From the NCBI GenBank assembly GCA_965247565.1, contig CBDFHF010000003.1:1054001-1118000 (forward strand): DNA of 64,000 nt, given 5' to 3'. The DNA is from CBDFHF01 sp965247565. Its GTDB lineage: Bacteria > Pseudomonadota > Gammaproteobacteria > Methylococcales > Methylomonadaceae. The notes beneath the pieces were generated by a model that was not told the origin of the DNA, searched no databases, and saw nothing but the letters and a program-made list of their open reading frames with translations. Within the stretch, counting starts at the first letter, position 1, and every line of letters starts with the position of its first letter. The position numbers were made by a program, and so were the translations under genes. Positions 44,889 through 53,186 of the stretch are shown here, one piece after another.

Positions 44889-45503
44889 CTATTCGCAAAT
44901 AAAGTGATTTTGGTAGTCTTCCATCGAACGTCTGATAACCTCATGCGCTTCTTCCCTGCCATAAACATGTGTTATTTCGCAGATACTTTTTTCACTAGGC
45001 AGATGTTTATAGGTTAAAAAGTAGTGCTTTAAGCGATTGATATAAGATTCAGGACAATCTGACACATCATTCCATTGCCGATAAAATTCATCCCCCTTCA
45101 TCACGGCAATAATCTTGTCATCGGCTTCACCACCATCAAGCAGCCGGAAACCGCCAATCGGTATGGCTTGCAATAAAATGTCCCCGTGTGTGACGCTACG
45201 CTCGCTTAGCACACAAATGTCCAGAGGGTCGCCATCCCCTTTACTAATATCTTTTCCTGACATCATTGCGGCATATTCCGCTATTTTTTCCGCACAATAA
45301 GTTTGCGGAATAAAGCCGTATAGGGTTGGAATCATGTTGGAAAACTTTTGCGGTCGGTCTATTTTTAAATACCCGGTTTCTTTATCTATTTCGTATTTGA
45401 CGGTATCGGCAGGTACGATTTCGATAAATGCGGTAACAATATTAGGCGTACTTTTGCCGGGGCTTATGCCATGCCAAGGGTGGGCTTTGTGTTGAATATT
45501 CAT
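44889..45503 (-). CDS. ppa: Inorganic pyrophosphatase (family I)
   Basis: The soluble family I enzyme hydrolyses pyrophosphate. The 204-residue protein has the signature DGDPLD (90-95) followed by ICVLSE, plus YGFIPQTYC and DDKIIAV. It is somewhat longer than E. coli Ppa and starts HKAHPWHGISPG, as in the eukaryote-like/atypical proteobacterial branch. Confidence 0.93.
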   Translation of the reverse strand: MNIQHKAHPWHGISPGKSTPNIVTAFIEIVPADTVKYEIDKETGYLKIDRPQKFSNMIPTLYGFIPQTYCAEKIAEYAAMMSGKDISKGDGDPLDICVLSERSVTHGDILLQAIPIGGFRLLDGGEADDKIIAVMKGDEFYRQWNDVSDCPESYINRLKHYFLTYKHLPSEKSICEITHVYGREEAHEVIRRSMEDYQNHFICE

Positions 45504-45569
45504 AGATTATGGTGATGGTATCGAGAAATTAACCAGGGTTATACTGATCCGGTCCGTAATTCGCACACT

Positions 45570-46403
45570 TCAAATGGAAATGGCGGCTTTTATGTGTTCA
45601 TGTGCTTGGTAAGCTTCAATAACAATATCTTCAAACTGATAGTCGAATATAGATACCGGTTTGCGCTTTATCTTTACAGTCGGTAATGGATAAGGCTCAC
45701 GGGTCAATTGTAGTCTAGCTTGCTCCTGATGGTTGAGATACAAATGCACATCGCCACCTGTCCAGATAAAATCGCCTACTTCCAACTCGGCTTGCTGCGC
45801 AACTATGTGAGTTAATAACGCATAACTGGCAATATTGAAAGGCAAACCAATAAAAGTGTCGCAGCTGCGTTGATACAACTGACAAGATAACTTACCGCCA
45901 GCCACATAGAATTGAAAAAAAGCATGGCAGGGCGCTAAAGCCATATTGCCTTGAGCAACATTTTGCTGTGGACTGATGGTTTCATCCGGCAAATCAGCAA
46001 CATTCCAAGCCGAAACAATTATTCTCCGACTGTTAGGGTTGGTTTTGAGCTGGGTAATAACTTGCTGAATCTGATCAATGTGTCGACCATCTGGGGTAGG
46101 CCATGAACGCCACTGGCGGCCATAAACCGGGCCTAATTCACCACAGCTATCTGCCCATTCGTCCCAAATACTCACATTGTGCTCGTGTAAATAGGCTAAG
46201 TTGGTTTGGCCTTTTAAAAACCAAAGTAATTCATAAATAATAGATTTTAAATGAATTTTCTTAGTGGTAATCAGTGGAAACCCTTCCTGCAAATTAAACC
46301 GCATCTGGTGGCCAAAAATAGACAAGGTACCACTGCCAGTTCTATCGCCTTTTAATGTGCCTTCCCGGAGAATCTTGTCAATTAATGCTAAGTATTGCCT
46401 CAT
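45570..46403 (-). CDS. thyA: Thymidylate synthase
   Basis: ThyA makes dTMP from dUMP and methylene-tetrahydrofolate. The 277-residue protein has the nucleophile Cys159 in MALAPCHAFFQFYV, RTGSGTLSIFGHQMRF and YQRSCDTFIGLPFNIASYA. The ATG at 46403 overlaps the lgt stop by four bases, the standard lgt-thyA pairing; the frame extends further upstream but within lgt. Confidence 0.96.
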   Translation of the reverse strand: MRQYLALIDKILREGTLKGDRTGSGTLSIFGHQMRFNLQEGFPLITTKKIHLKSIIYELLWFLKGQTNLAYLHEHNVSIWDEWADSCGELGPVYGRQWRSWPTPDGRHIDQIQQVITQLKTNPNSRRIIVSAWNVADLPDETISPQQNVAQGNMALAPCHAFFQFYVAGGKLSCQLYQRSCDTFIGLPFNIASYALLTHIVAQQAELEVGDFIWTGGDVHLYLNHQEQARLQLTREPYPLPTVKIKRKPVSIFDYQFEDIVIEAYQAHEHIKAAISI

Positions 46404-47182
46404 GATGTTTTTCTGTAAGCCAAACTCATCAGCAAAGCACCCATAATGATCATAGGCGTGGATAATATCTGTCCCATAGTTACCCAATCTAAAGCCAAAT
46501 AGCCTAAATGTGCATCAGGCATTCTAAAAAACTCCACAAAGAATCGAAAACAACCGTAAAAAAACAAGGCCATTCCTGTTGCTGCCATCGTCGGCCTTTG
46601 TTTTCGAGTATAAAACCAAACTATGATGAACAATACGATACCTTCTAAAAAGGCCTCATACAATTGTGAAGGATGCCTGGGTAATGGACCACCGTTTGGA
46701 AAGACCATACCCCAAGGTACATCAGTGGGTCGTCCCCATAATTCCGGTTTAATAAAATTGGCGATGCGACCAAGCCCCAGGCCTATCGGTGCAATTGGTG
46801 CGATGATGTCGGTGAGCTGCCACAAAGAGCAATGCTGCTTTCTAGCAAACAGCCACATGGCAATAAAAACACCCAAAACACCGCCGTGAAAAGACATGCC
46901 TCCTTGCCATATTTTGAATAATATCAATGGATTGCTTAAAAAATCACTAAAATTATAAAATAATATATAACCGATTCTACCGCCCAAAATAACCCCAAAT
47001 GCACCATAGGTGACTAAATCCTCAATCGCTTCCGGTTTGATTACTGACCAAGGCTGTTCGGCGCGTTTTTGTCCTAAGAACCAAACAGCAGCAAATGCAG
47101 CCAAATAGGCTAAACCGTACCAGTGAATTTTTATTGGCCCTAATGCAACCGCAATGGGATCGATCTCAGGGAAAGTTAACAT
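46400..47182 (-). CDS. lgt: Prolipoprotein diacylglyceryl transferase
   Basis: Lgt attaches diacylglycerol to the lipobox Cys of prelipoproteins at the inner membrane. The 260-residue, seven-helix protein has MSFHGGVLGVFIAMWLF, GRIANFIKPELWGRPTD and HPSQLYEAFLEG. The ATG at 47182 gives the usual N-terminus (MLTFPEIDPIAVALGPIKI). Its substrates in this window include BamD. Confidence 0.95.
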   Translation of the reverse strand: MLTFPEIDPIAVALGPIKIHWYGLAYLAAFAAVWFLGQKRAEQPWSVIKPEAIEDLVTYGAFGVILGGRIGYILFYNFSDFLSNPLILFKIWQGGMSFHGGVLGVFIAMWLFARKQHCSLWQLTDIIAPIAPIGLGLGRIANFIKPELWGRPTDVPWGMVFPNGGPLPRHPSQLYEAFLEGIVLFIIVWFYTRKQRPTMAATGMALFFYGCFRFFVEFFRMPDAHLGYLALDWVTMGQILSTPMIIMGALLMSLAYRKTS

Positions 47183-47298
47183 GCCGAATGTCACCATTAT
47201 GTAAAGTATGTGGCATTGAATTATAAGGCTTATGTTATTGCCTTAGGCAATGAATATTTCTATGTGGTGATAACCAGCGATATTTTCGGGAAATATTG

Positions 47299-47554
47299 TC
47301 ACAGAAAAAAGACGCGTTTTGGGGGAGATTTTATTAACTTTTTCGACTCTTTCAGTTTGTTAGAACCTGTTTGGGAACTCGCATTTCCTACCACTTGTTT
47401 AGCGTGATGCAAGTTATGACAGAGTAAATCCAGGTTGCGTTGCCCGCAGATCATGTCTTTCACTGAACCGGCGTGCTTTGTTCAGATAGCCGACGGGGTG
47501 CTCGATTACCCAACACGATAGCTGCGCAAATTTTCTGGTTTGCTTCGAACGCCA
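47299..47554 (-). pseudogene. Degraded transposase-like remnant
   Basis: The 495-base gap 47183-47677 has no intact gene. On the minus strand two overlapping frames join into one transposase-like stretch: WRSKQTRKFAQLSCWVIEHP, then GYLNKARRFSERHDL, a frame change, then QRNLDLLCHNLHHAKQVV. No start, ends or flanking repeats are preserved. The transposase reading is by general resemblance only. Confidence 0.35.
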
Positions 47555-47677
47555 TATCACCGATTTTCATTAGCCTCTAGCCATGCGGCCTGACACAATA
47601 GAAAAAGCACCTACGGATCGGCTTTGTAATTATTCTACCTGAGTCAGGATGTATGCGGCCACGCTAAAATCGTACAG

Positions 47678-48254
47678 CTATTCTTCAGAACCGAAACATT
47701 TAGGATAATCAATGCATACCTCGCAAGAGGGTGCCCGGCACAAATAAATACCTTCCGCTTCGCAAAGCTGCTTGTAAAAGAATTTTTTCCATTTCATATC
47801 CTTGTCGTTTTTTGCGGCCAAATCAGGAAAATTGTATTGCAGCATTGCGCTCAACTGCGAGCGCGACCAAAGGCCCAAATCCTGCCATAAGTGATCGTTG
47901 CCCAAACAACCGGCAACGATTACGCCGATGATCCAGTCGGACTCCTGAACATATGGTTTCGCGTATCTTTTTAAGAGATTAATCAAGTCCTCTTTCTCCA
48001 GCATGCGGCTAAAGTCCAGCTTACTGCCGGAGGGAGCAATGTTAGGAATGTCGCAGCCCGGAAAAAAACAGATTGGTTAACGCATTAAACGAATCTGCCT
48101 CCAGCCCCAGAAAGTCGGGTAACACGCCTTGCCCATCACGCCAGCTGGCAATCATACTAGCTAGCCATTCGTGGTTAGGCGATATAAGGTTTTCCGACTT
48201 TAATCGGAAAAATATAAGTTCCCGGTTATTCTGGCGTTGGAGAGCGGTAGGCAT
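47678..48254 (-). pseudogene. nifQ: nifQ, interrupted by a one-base frameshift
   Basis: NifQ supplies molybdenum for FeMo-cofactor. The first 70 codons (ATG at 48254) end in LTNLFFSGLRHS and a stop. The second part (frame of 47678-48004) holds MKWKKFFYKQLCEAEGIYLC and the NifQ cysteine motif C-X4-C-X2-C-X5-C (CRAPSCEVCIDYPKC). Removing one T from the seven-T run (plus-strand A run 48062-48068) restores a continuous protein of about 191 residues through LFFPGCDIPNIAPSG. The break is either a real mutation or an error in the sequence. The gene ends the nif operon, as in Azotobacter. Confidence 0.85.
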
Positions 48255-48256
48255 GA

Positions 48257-48607
48257 TTAATATTCGACCAGAATATCTTCATCCCTGACGATCATCTGGC
48301 ACGCTAGGCGCCAGGGTGACGGTAAGTCATCGACAATCATCTTTTCCATTTCTTCCTTGGTGATTTTGCCGCTGGATTGCAGCACTGATTTTTCTTTTTC
48401 GGTTAACGGGCCACCCATGCGTTGATGTTTTTGATCAACACTACTGACTTTCACCAGGCAGGTGCCGCATTCGCCATCTTCACACTCGTAATTGATGGGT
48501 ATTTTGTTTTCCCGCGCCAATTTCAATAATGATTCTGTATGGCTGCCTGCAACGGCATAAACGGTTTTATCCCGGTATTCGGGATTTGAAAAGGTAACTA
48601 AAGCCAT
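48257..48607 (-). CDS. 2Fe-2S protein similar to Shethna FeSII protective protein
   Basis: The 116-residue ferredoxin-fold protein has cluster ligands Cys42, Cys47, Cys50 and Cys103 (CEDGECGTC, RLACQ). The insert between them (LTEKEKSVLQSSGKITKEE, DDLPSPWRLACQ) and the ending DEDILVEY closely recall Azotobacter FeSII, which forms an oxygen-resistant but inactive complex with nitrogenase. That match is from memory of the family. It sits two bases upstream of nifQ, which supports a role in nitrogen fixation. Confidence 0.8.
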   Translation of the reverse strand: MALVTFSNPEYRDKTVYAVAGSHTESLLKLARENKIPINYECEDGECGTCLVKVSSVDQKHQRMGGPLTEKEKSVLQSSGKITKEEMEKMIVDDLPSPWRLACQMIVRDEDILVEY

Positions 48608-48764
48608 GATTTACTCCTTAATAATTGATGTACTTTGGTCTAATTTCTATGCTTCCGAGTTCTACCAACATAAGCCGTCATCTCTGCAAGAAATGCCGAG
48701 ATGACGATGCTTTTTGTTAACTTATTGGCAGAGACGCAAAAACGAGGGAATACGATCGACTGTT

Positions 48765-49052
48765 TTAAACCGGTTTTACGCTAATCGTTCCGCCCAGCAC
48801 CTGTGCTTGACACGCTAAACGGTTATGTTTGCCAGCCATGTTTTCGCGCAAGACTTTATCTTCAAGCACAGAGGGCTCGGTTAGATTGTTCCAGCCTTCC
48901 GTTATTTTGGTAATGCAGGTGCCGCATTCGCCTTCGCGGCAGCCATAAACAATACCGGAGCCGACTTTTTCGGAAATTTCGATAAGCCGGGTGCCCGCTG
49001 GTGCATTTACGGTAACGTTTATATCTTCAAAGGTAATCGATGCTTTCGCCAT
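48765..49052 (-). CDS. 2Fe-2S ferredoxin of the nif cluster
   Basis: The 95-residue plant-type ferredoxin has ligands Cys38, Cys43, Cys46 and Cys81 (CREGECGTC, RLACQ). It is shorter than its neighbour and lacks the FeSII-type insert. It may carry electrons to nitrogenase or to cofactor synthesis, or partner the adjacent flavodiiron protein. Confidence 0.88.
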   Translation of the reverse strand: MAKASITFEDINVTVNAPAGTRLIEISEKVGSGIVYGCREGECGTCITKITEGWNNLTEPSVLEDKVLRENMAGKHNRLACQAQVLGGTISVKPV

Positions 49053-49079
49053 TTCTACTCTCCAGTTGTGTTAAAAAAA

Positions 49080-50360
49080 TTAAGCAAGATCAGCCATATC
49101 AATTACTTTGGCTTGCCTTAAACCCATTAAATCCAGAGCCATTTCATGCCCGAATTCTCGACAGAGTTGGATTTCTTCATCTGTCGGAATTAGCTTGATG
49201 CGAATTCCCGGAATGGGGACCCGCAACTTGAGACCACGTAAACGATCTTCAACCATTTTTACGCCTTCTCCGGTCCAGCCATACGAGCCGAACACGCCGC
49301 CCAGTTTCGACTTAAGATTGACTACCGCCAATGACGACAATAAATCCCATACCGGTTTAACTGCATCGCCGTTAATGGTCGGGGTGCCAAAGAGAATGCC
49401 GTCAGCACACTCTATCAAATCAACAAAAGGCGAAATCTCGCTACCTTCGAGGTCGTATAACGAGACACGCACATGCTCCACAGCCATGGCGCCTTCATAC
49501 ACGGCTTCAGCCATCCGCCGGGTATTGCCGTAGGAGCTGATATAAAAGATCAGCAGGGTTCTCTCGCCTACACTGATTTCACTTTGCAGCGAGGAACTCG
49601 ATAATTCGCGATAACGCTGAACATATTTTTGCGGTTGATCCCGTAACAGCGGGCCATGCGCAGGCAAGATTTTATTCAGCGGTAGCGGCTCTATGAGCGC
49701 AAGCGCGCGATTTACATACTCCTTAAACGGCCGCATGATGTGTGCGTAGTAATATTCAAACGAGAAACGAAAGTCGCCGACTTCATCGTTAAATAAACGT
49801 ACATCGCAAAAGTGGCAGCCAAATACATCGCCCGAAAATAATGTCTTTTCTTCCGGTAAATAAGTGCATTGGGTATCCGGCCAATGCAGATAAGGGGTAT
49901 GCAAAAACTCCAGACTTCGGTCTCCTAAAGATACTTTGTCGCCGGTAATCACCGGCGTAAATTCAAATTCATCCTGTTTTAACAGCGCTTTGAGCATGGA
50001 TTGTGCTTTCTGCGATATGTAAAGCTGGGCTTGCGGCGCCCGGCGCATAAGCTCTGGTAACGCGCCGGTATGATCCGGTTCCAAATGATTTAAGACGATG
50101 ACTTTAATCTCGTCGTAACGCGCGACCGATTCCAAGCGGGCGAAAAAATCGTTGGCATAAGCTTCCTTGACGGTATCGATCACCGCTACCCCTTCGCTAC
50201 CCCTGACTATATAAGCGTTGTAAGACGTGCCATTGGCAGTTTTTAAAATGATGTCGAAGTTGCGTAAGTTAGGGTCCAGCGCGCCTACCCAATGCACTCT
50301 TTCCGATAACGAAATGGCTTGTGGTATTCCCTCAATAGTTAATACCGGTGGTTTACTCAT
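49080..50360 (-). CDS. Flavodiiron protein (A-type flavoprotein, FprA-like)
   Basis: The 426-residue protein has a beta-lactamase-like diiron domain (about 1-250) and a flavodoxin domain (about 255-395, LLIFYISSYGNTRRMAE). Diiron ligands are visible in HLEPDH, LHWPDTQC, FSGDVFGCH and PAHGP. Such proteins reduce O2 or NO to water or N2O with electrons from small carriers. The site in the nif operon next to two ferredoxins suggests O2 removal around nitrogenase. The start overlaps the upstream nifO-like stop by eight bases. Confidence 0.9.
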   Translation of the reverse strand: MSKPPVLTIEGIPQAISLSERVHWVGALDPNLRNFDIILKTANGTSYNAYIVRGSEGVAVIDTVKEAYANDFFARLESVARYDEIKVIVLNHLEPDHTGALPELMRRAPQAQLYISQKAQSMLKALLKQDEFEFTPVITGDKVSLGDRSLEFLHTPYLHWPDTQCTYLPEEKTLFSGDVFGCHFCDVRLFNDEVGDFRFSFEYYYAHIMRPFKEYVNRALALIEPLPLNKILPAHGPLLRDQPQKYVQRYRELSSSSLQSEISVGERTLLIFYISSYGNTRRMAEAVYEGAMAVEHVRVSLYDLEGSEISPFVDLIECADGILFGTPTINGDAVKPVWDLLSSLAVVNLKSKLGGVFGSYGWTGEGVKMVEDRLRGLKLRVPIPGIRIKLIPTDEEIQLCREFGHEMALDLMGLRQAKVIDMADLA

Positions 50361-50775
50361 GACCGCAACTTGTCTGTGCAAGTGTTCTAGGACAACTCTC
50401 CAGATCTGCAGTTGTCTCGATTTCAGTTAAGCCAATCCAGTTGTCAATCGTTTGCTGGTCGAATCCAGCCTTCAGTTGGCCGTCAACCTCCATTAATGGC
50501 CGGCGAATTAGCAATGGACTGTCCACCATCAATGCCAATGCTTGCTGTTCAGTTAGGTTTTCGGGATCAACGTCACCGTGTTTGATTGCCGGTGCACTGT
50601 AGTTAAACCAATCGCGTACTGGCAATGCACCGAAAAACGCCCGTAAACGTTCCGGCTGCCAGATTTCTGATAATAAATTTTTTGCTACAACCTGGTGACC
50701 AGCCGCTGCTAAAAGTTTCTTTTGCCGGGTGTTGTTAATACAACCGGGCTTTTCATAGAAAATGACGGTAGCCAT
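50353..50775 (-). CDS. nifO: Nitrogenase-associated ArsC-like protein (NifO)
   Basis: The 140-residue ArsC/Spx-fold protein has a thioredoxin-like start, VIFYEKPGCINNTRQKKLL, and PLLIRRPLMEVDG, as in the nitrogenase-associated family and Azotobacter NifO. NifO affects molybdate partition between nitrogenase cofactor and nitrate reductase. The gene order nifB-fdxN-nifO matches Azotobacter. Confidence 0.82.
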   Translation of the reverse strand: MATVIFYEKPGCINNTRQKKLLAAAGHQVVAKNLLSEIWQPERLRAFFGALPVRDWFNYSAPAIKHGDVDPENLTEQQALALMVDSPLLIRRPLMEVDGQLKAGFDQQTIDNWIGLTEIETTADLESCPRTLAQTSCGHE

Positions 50776-50790
50776 CAGGATGCCTTTAAG

Positions 50791-51072
50791 TTAGTGGGCC
50801 TGTAACTCAGCCATGGCTTCCGCCATTTTTTCCGGGGGAATACCGGTTAACGAGCCGGGAGGGTTAAACGCCACACCTAATGAATCCAGAATTGCCCCCT
50901 CAATCGGGCAAATACTGGCGCATTGTTGAACCGGAAAATCGCCTTCGCATTCAGTGCATTTTTTTGGATCAACCAGAAAATGCGGCTTGGCTTCATAAAT
51001 GGCTTTGCTTGGACATACCGGCTCGCAAGCAAAGCAATTAACACAAGATTCGATAATTGATACGGCCATCAT
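50791..51072 (-). CDS. fdxN: 2[4Fe-4S] ferredoxin (FdxN type)
   Basis: The 93-residue protein has two cluster motifs: CVNCFACEPVCP (C-X2-C-X2-C-X3-CP) and CTECEGDFPVQQCASICP (C-X2-C-X8-C-X3-C). This is the NifB-associated ferredoxin type, thought to supply electrons or clusters for NifB-co synthesis. A GGAGT ribosome site precedes the ATG. Confidence 0.92.
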   Translation of the reverse strand: MMAVSIIESCVNCFACEPVCPSKAIYEAKPHFLVDPKKCTECEGDFPVQQCASICPIEGAILDSLGVAFNPPGSLTGIPPEKMAEAMAELQAH

Positions 51073-51082
51073 AGACTCCTGG

Positions 51083-51154
51083 GTAGGGTGGGCAATGCCT
51101 TTCTGCCCACCTTTTACAGTTAAACGGTGGGCAGAAAGGCATTGCCCACCCTAC
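51083..51154. repeat. REPIN-like perfect inverted repeat between nifB and fdxN
   Basis: Two identical 29-base arms (51083-51111 and 51126-51154) face each other across 14 bases. Each arm is itself a hairpin, GGTGGGCA / TGCCCACC. Paired, inverted REP units of this kind are REPINs. The element may stabilise or attenuate the nif mRNA here. Confidence 0.8.
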
Positions 51155-51159
51155 ATTAA

Positions 51160-52661
51160 TTAAGCACTCGCTCTGGCTGCTTCAGGCGCCGAATCCAGCT
51201 TGCCTGCTGCCGCCATTTCTTTGTAAACCGCCATGACGGCTTCTTCGATAGGCTCCATTGCATGCTCCCCGTTAGGTGCGATGCCCGCAGCTTCAAGCAT
51301 TTCCCATGGCTCGTAACCGACTTTGGAACACAATACCGCTTCACATCCAGCCAATGCTCTGATGGTCAGTTGCAGCACGCTTTCACCATCACCGCACGAG
51401 GTGTCTCCGCCACAATATTGATCGGCTTTACGATGACTGATAAAACGTACGCCGTCCGGAGAGGCTTCATAAATCAAAATTCTTTGGCATGACCGAAGTG
51501 AACGTTAATCACACCCTGGCCGCTGGTGGCAACAGCCATCAAGACCGGTCGGGTGGTCAGTTTGAGTTCTTCCTTATGCTGCTGGGCTTTTGCCGCTTTT
51601 TCCAAACGTTTGCTGTCCATTTCCTCCTGTATGGCTTGATGAATCACCGCACGTTTTTCCATTGCCGCTTGATAGTCGATCTCCATTTCTTCGATCTTAT
51701 CAATCGTAAACTCATCGCCACGATCTTCGCCCAATAATCCAACGGCATCGGCACGACATTGGCGGCAATGCCGCATCATGTTCATGTCGCCGGAACAGGA
51801 GTCCTGCAATTCCATCAATTCGTCTGGAGTCGGGCCGCGTTGTCCCATCACACCATAGAAAGTGCCGTGTTCGGCTTCGGCGATTAAGGGCATCACGTTG
51901 TGCAAAAATGCGCCTTTAGATTTAACAATCTTGCTGACTTCCGCCAGATGCTGGTCGTTGACACCTGGAATCATGACCGAGTTGACCTTGACTAGTATGC
52001 CTTTGGCAATCAGCATTTCCAGGCCTTTTTGCTGTTGTTCAATTAGGATTTTCGCGCCCTTTACACCCTTGATGCGTTTGTTGTTCCAGAAAATCCACGG
52101 ATAAATCTTCGCGCCAATCTCAGGATCAACGCAGTTAATGGTGATGGTGACATGATCGATATTGTGCTTCGATAATTCCTCTACTGAATCCGGTAAAGCC
52201 AAGCCGTTGGTAGACACGCAAAGCTTGATGTCTGGTGCTTCTTCGCTTAGACGACGGAAAGTCTCAAAGGTACGTTCGGGATTGGCTAATGGATCTCCAG
52301 GACCGGCGATGCCTAAAACCGTCATTTGCGGGATAGTAGCCGCGACCGCCATGGTCTTTTTAACCGCTTGATCCGGCGTTAAAACTTCCGATACTACGCC
52401 AGGGCGAGATTCATTACTGCAGTCGTATTTACGATTGCAGTAATGACATTGAATATTGCAAGCCGGTGCGACAGCAACATGCATACGAGCAAAGTAATGG
52501 TGGGCATCTTCTGAATAACACGGATGATTCTGTACTTTTTCCCGTATCGAATCAGGCAGTGAATCCATTTGATTGTCGGTAGTACCGCAAGAGCTGGCAG
52601 AGCAGCCACCTTTATTTCCTGCGTCATGAGCAGGAGCGTCATTCAATACTGGCAATTGCAT
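51160..52661 (-). pseudogene. nifB: nifB, split by a one-base frameshift before the NifX-like domain
   Basis: NifB is the radical SAM enzyme that makes NifB-co, the core of FeMo-cofactor. The first frame (52661-51474, 395 residues) has the cluster motif C68-NIQ-C72-HY-C75 and the full radical SAM domain. It stops at VHFGHAKEF. The next frame (51477-51160) continues the NifX-like C-terminal domain, IYEASPDGVRFISHRKADQY. One extra T in the four-T run (plus 51476-51479) would join them to about 500 residues. The TGA overlaps a TTG, so separate translation of the second part is conceivable. N-terminal NifB alone may be active, since NifX-less NifB exists. Confidence 0.87.
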
Positions 52662-52694
52662 CGTCGTAGACCTCGTTAGTGTGTTTACATTTGT

Positions 52695-52714
52695 AAAAGC
52701 ACAGGTCATGCCAA
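52695..52714 (-). promoter_or_regulatory. Sigma54 promoter of the nifB operon
   Basis: On the minus strand TTGGCATGACCTGTGCTTTT has GG and GC exactly 12 bases apart, as required for the -24/-12 elements. It lies about 35 bases before the nifB ATG. Confidence 0.82.
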
Positions 52715-52808
52715 TAGGTTTATTTATTCATAAGATAATGAATTTTAAAGATATTAATTTTGGAGACTAGGATCTTGTTTGGCATATACCAATCAACTTT
52801 TTAATTTT

Positions 52809-52824
52809 TGTAACGAACCTCACA
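52809..52824. promoter_or_regulatory. NifA upstream activator sequence
   Basis: TGT-N10-ACA, the exact NifA-binding pattern, lies about 100 bases upstream of the sigma54 promoter. That is the normal distance for activation through DNA looping. Confidence 0.72.
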
Positions 52825-53186
52825 ATGAATCCCAAACTTTCTGTGGACGCAAACCAGTTTTCCATCAACACATACAGCGACCTCAGGGCATTGCCCACTC
52901 GCTTGGTAATCATGCTGCGCATTAGTCTGCCTAAACTTTCACTTGCCGATATAGCTCTCGTGACTTGTATTTCGACCTACTTAGAAATAGTTGAGTTTTG
53001 GTTACACAACGTCAGCTACCAATCACTCAAGTATTTATTGATGCTACTATGGTTGTAAAGTAGAATTAATGACCCCGATTTTTCAAACTGAGATCGAATT
53101 CTATTACCTAGAGTTATGGTTTCTTGTTCACTAAGGGTTAATTCAAGCTGCGCTAACGTGTAATTAGGGTGCATGATCACAATTTA
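52825..53186. other. Intergenic region between nif and polysaccharide loci
   Basis: This stretch separates the divergent nifB and rfbB genes. A 77-codon frame (52825-53058) has no ribosome site and unconvincing composition. No other structure was seen. It should hold the rfbB promoter. Confidence 0.4.

Noticed and set aside
47210..47407. 65-codon frame next to lgt
   Set aside because: It overlaps the decayed transposase-like region on the other strand and shows no protein-like features.
52825..53058. 77-codon frame between nifB and rfbB
   Set aside because: No ribosome site, unconvincing composition, and no recognisable family.
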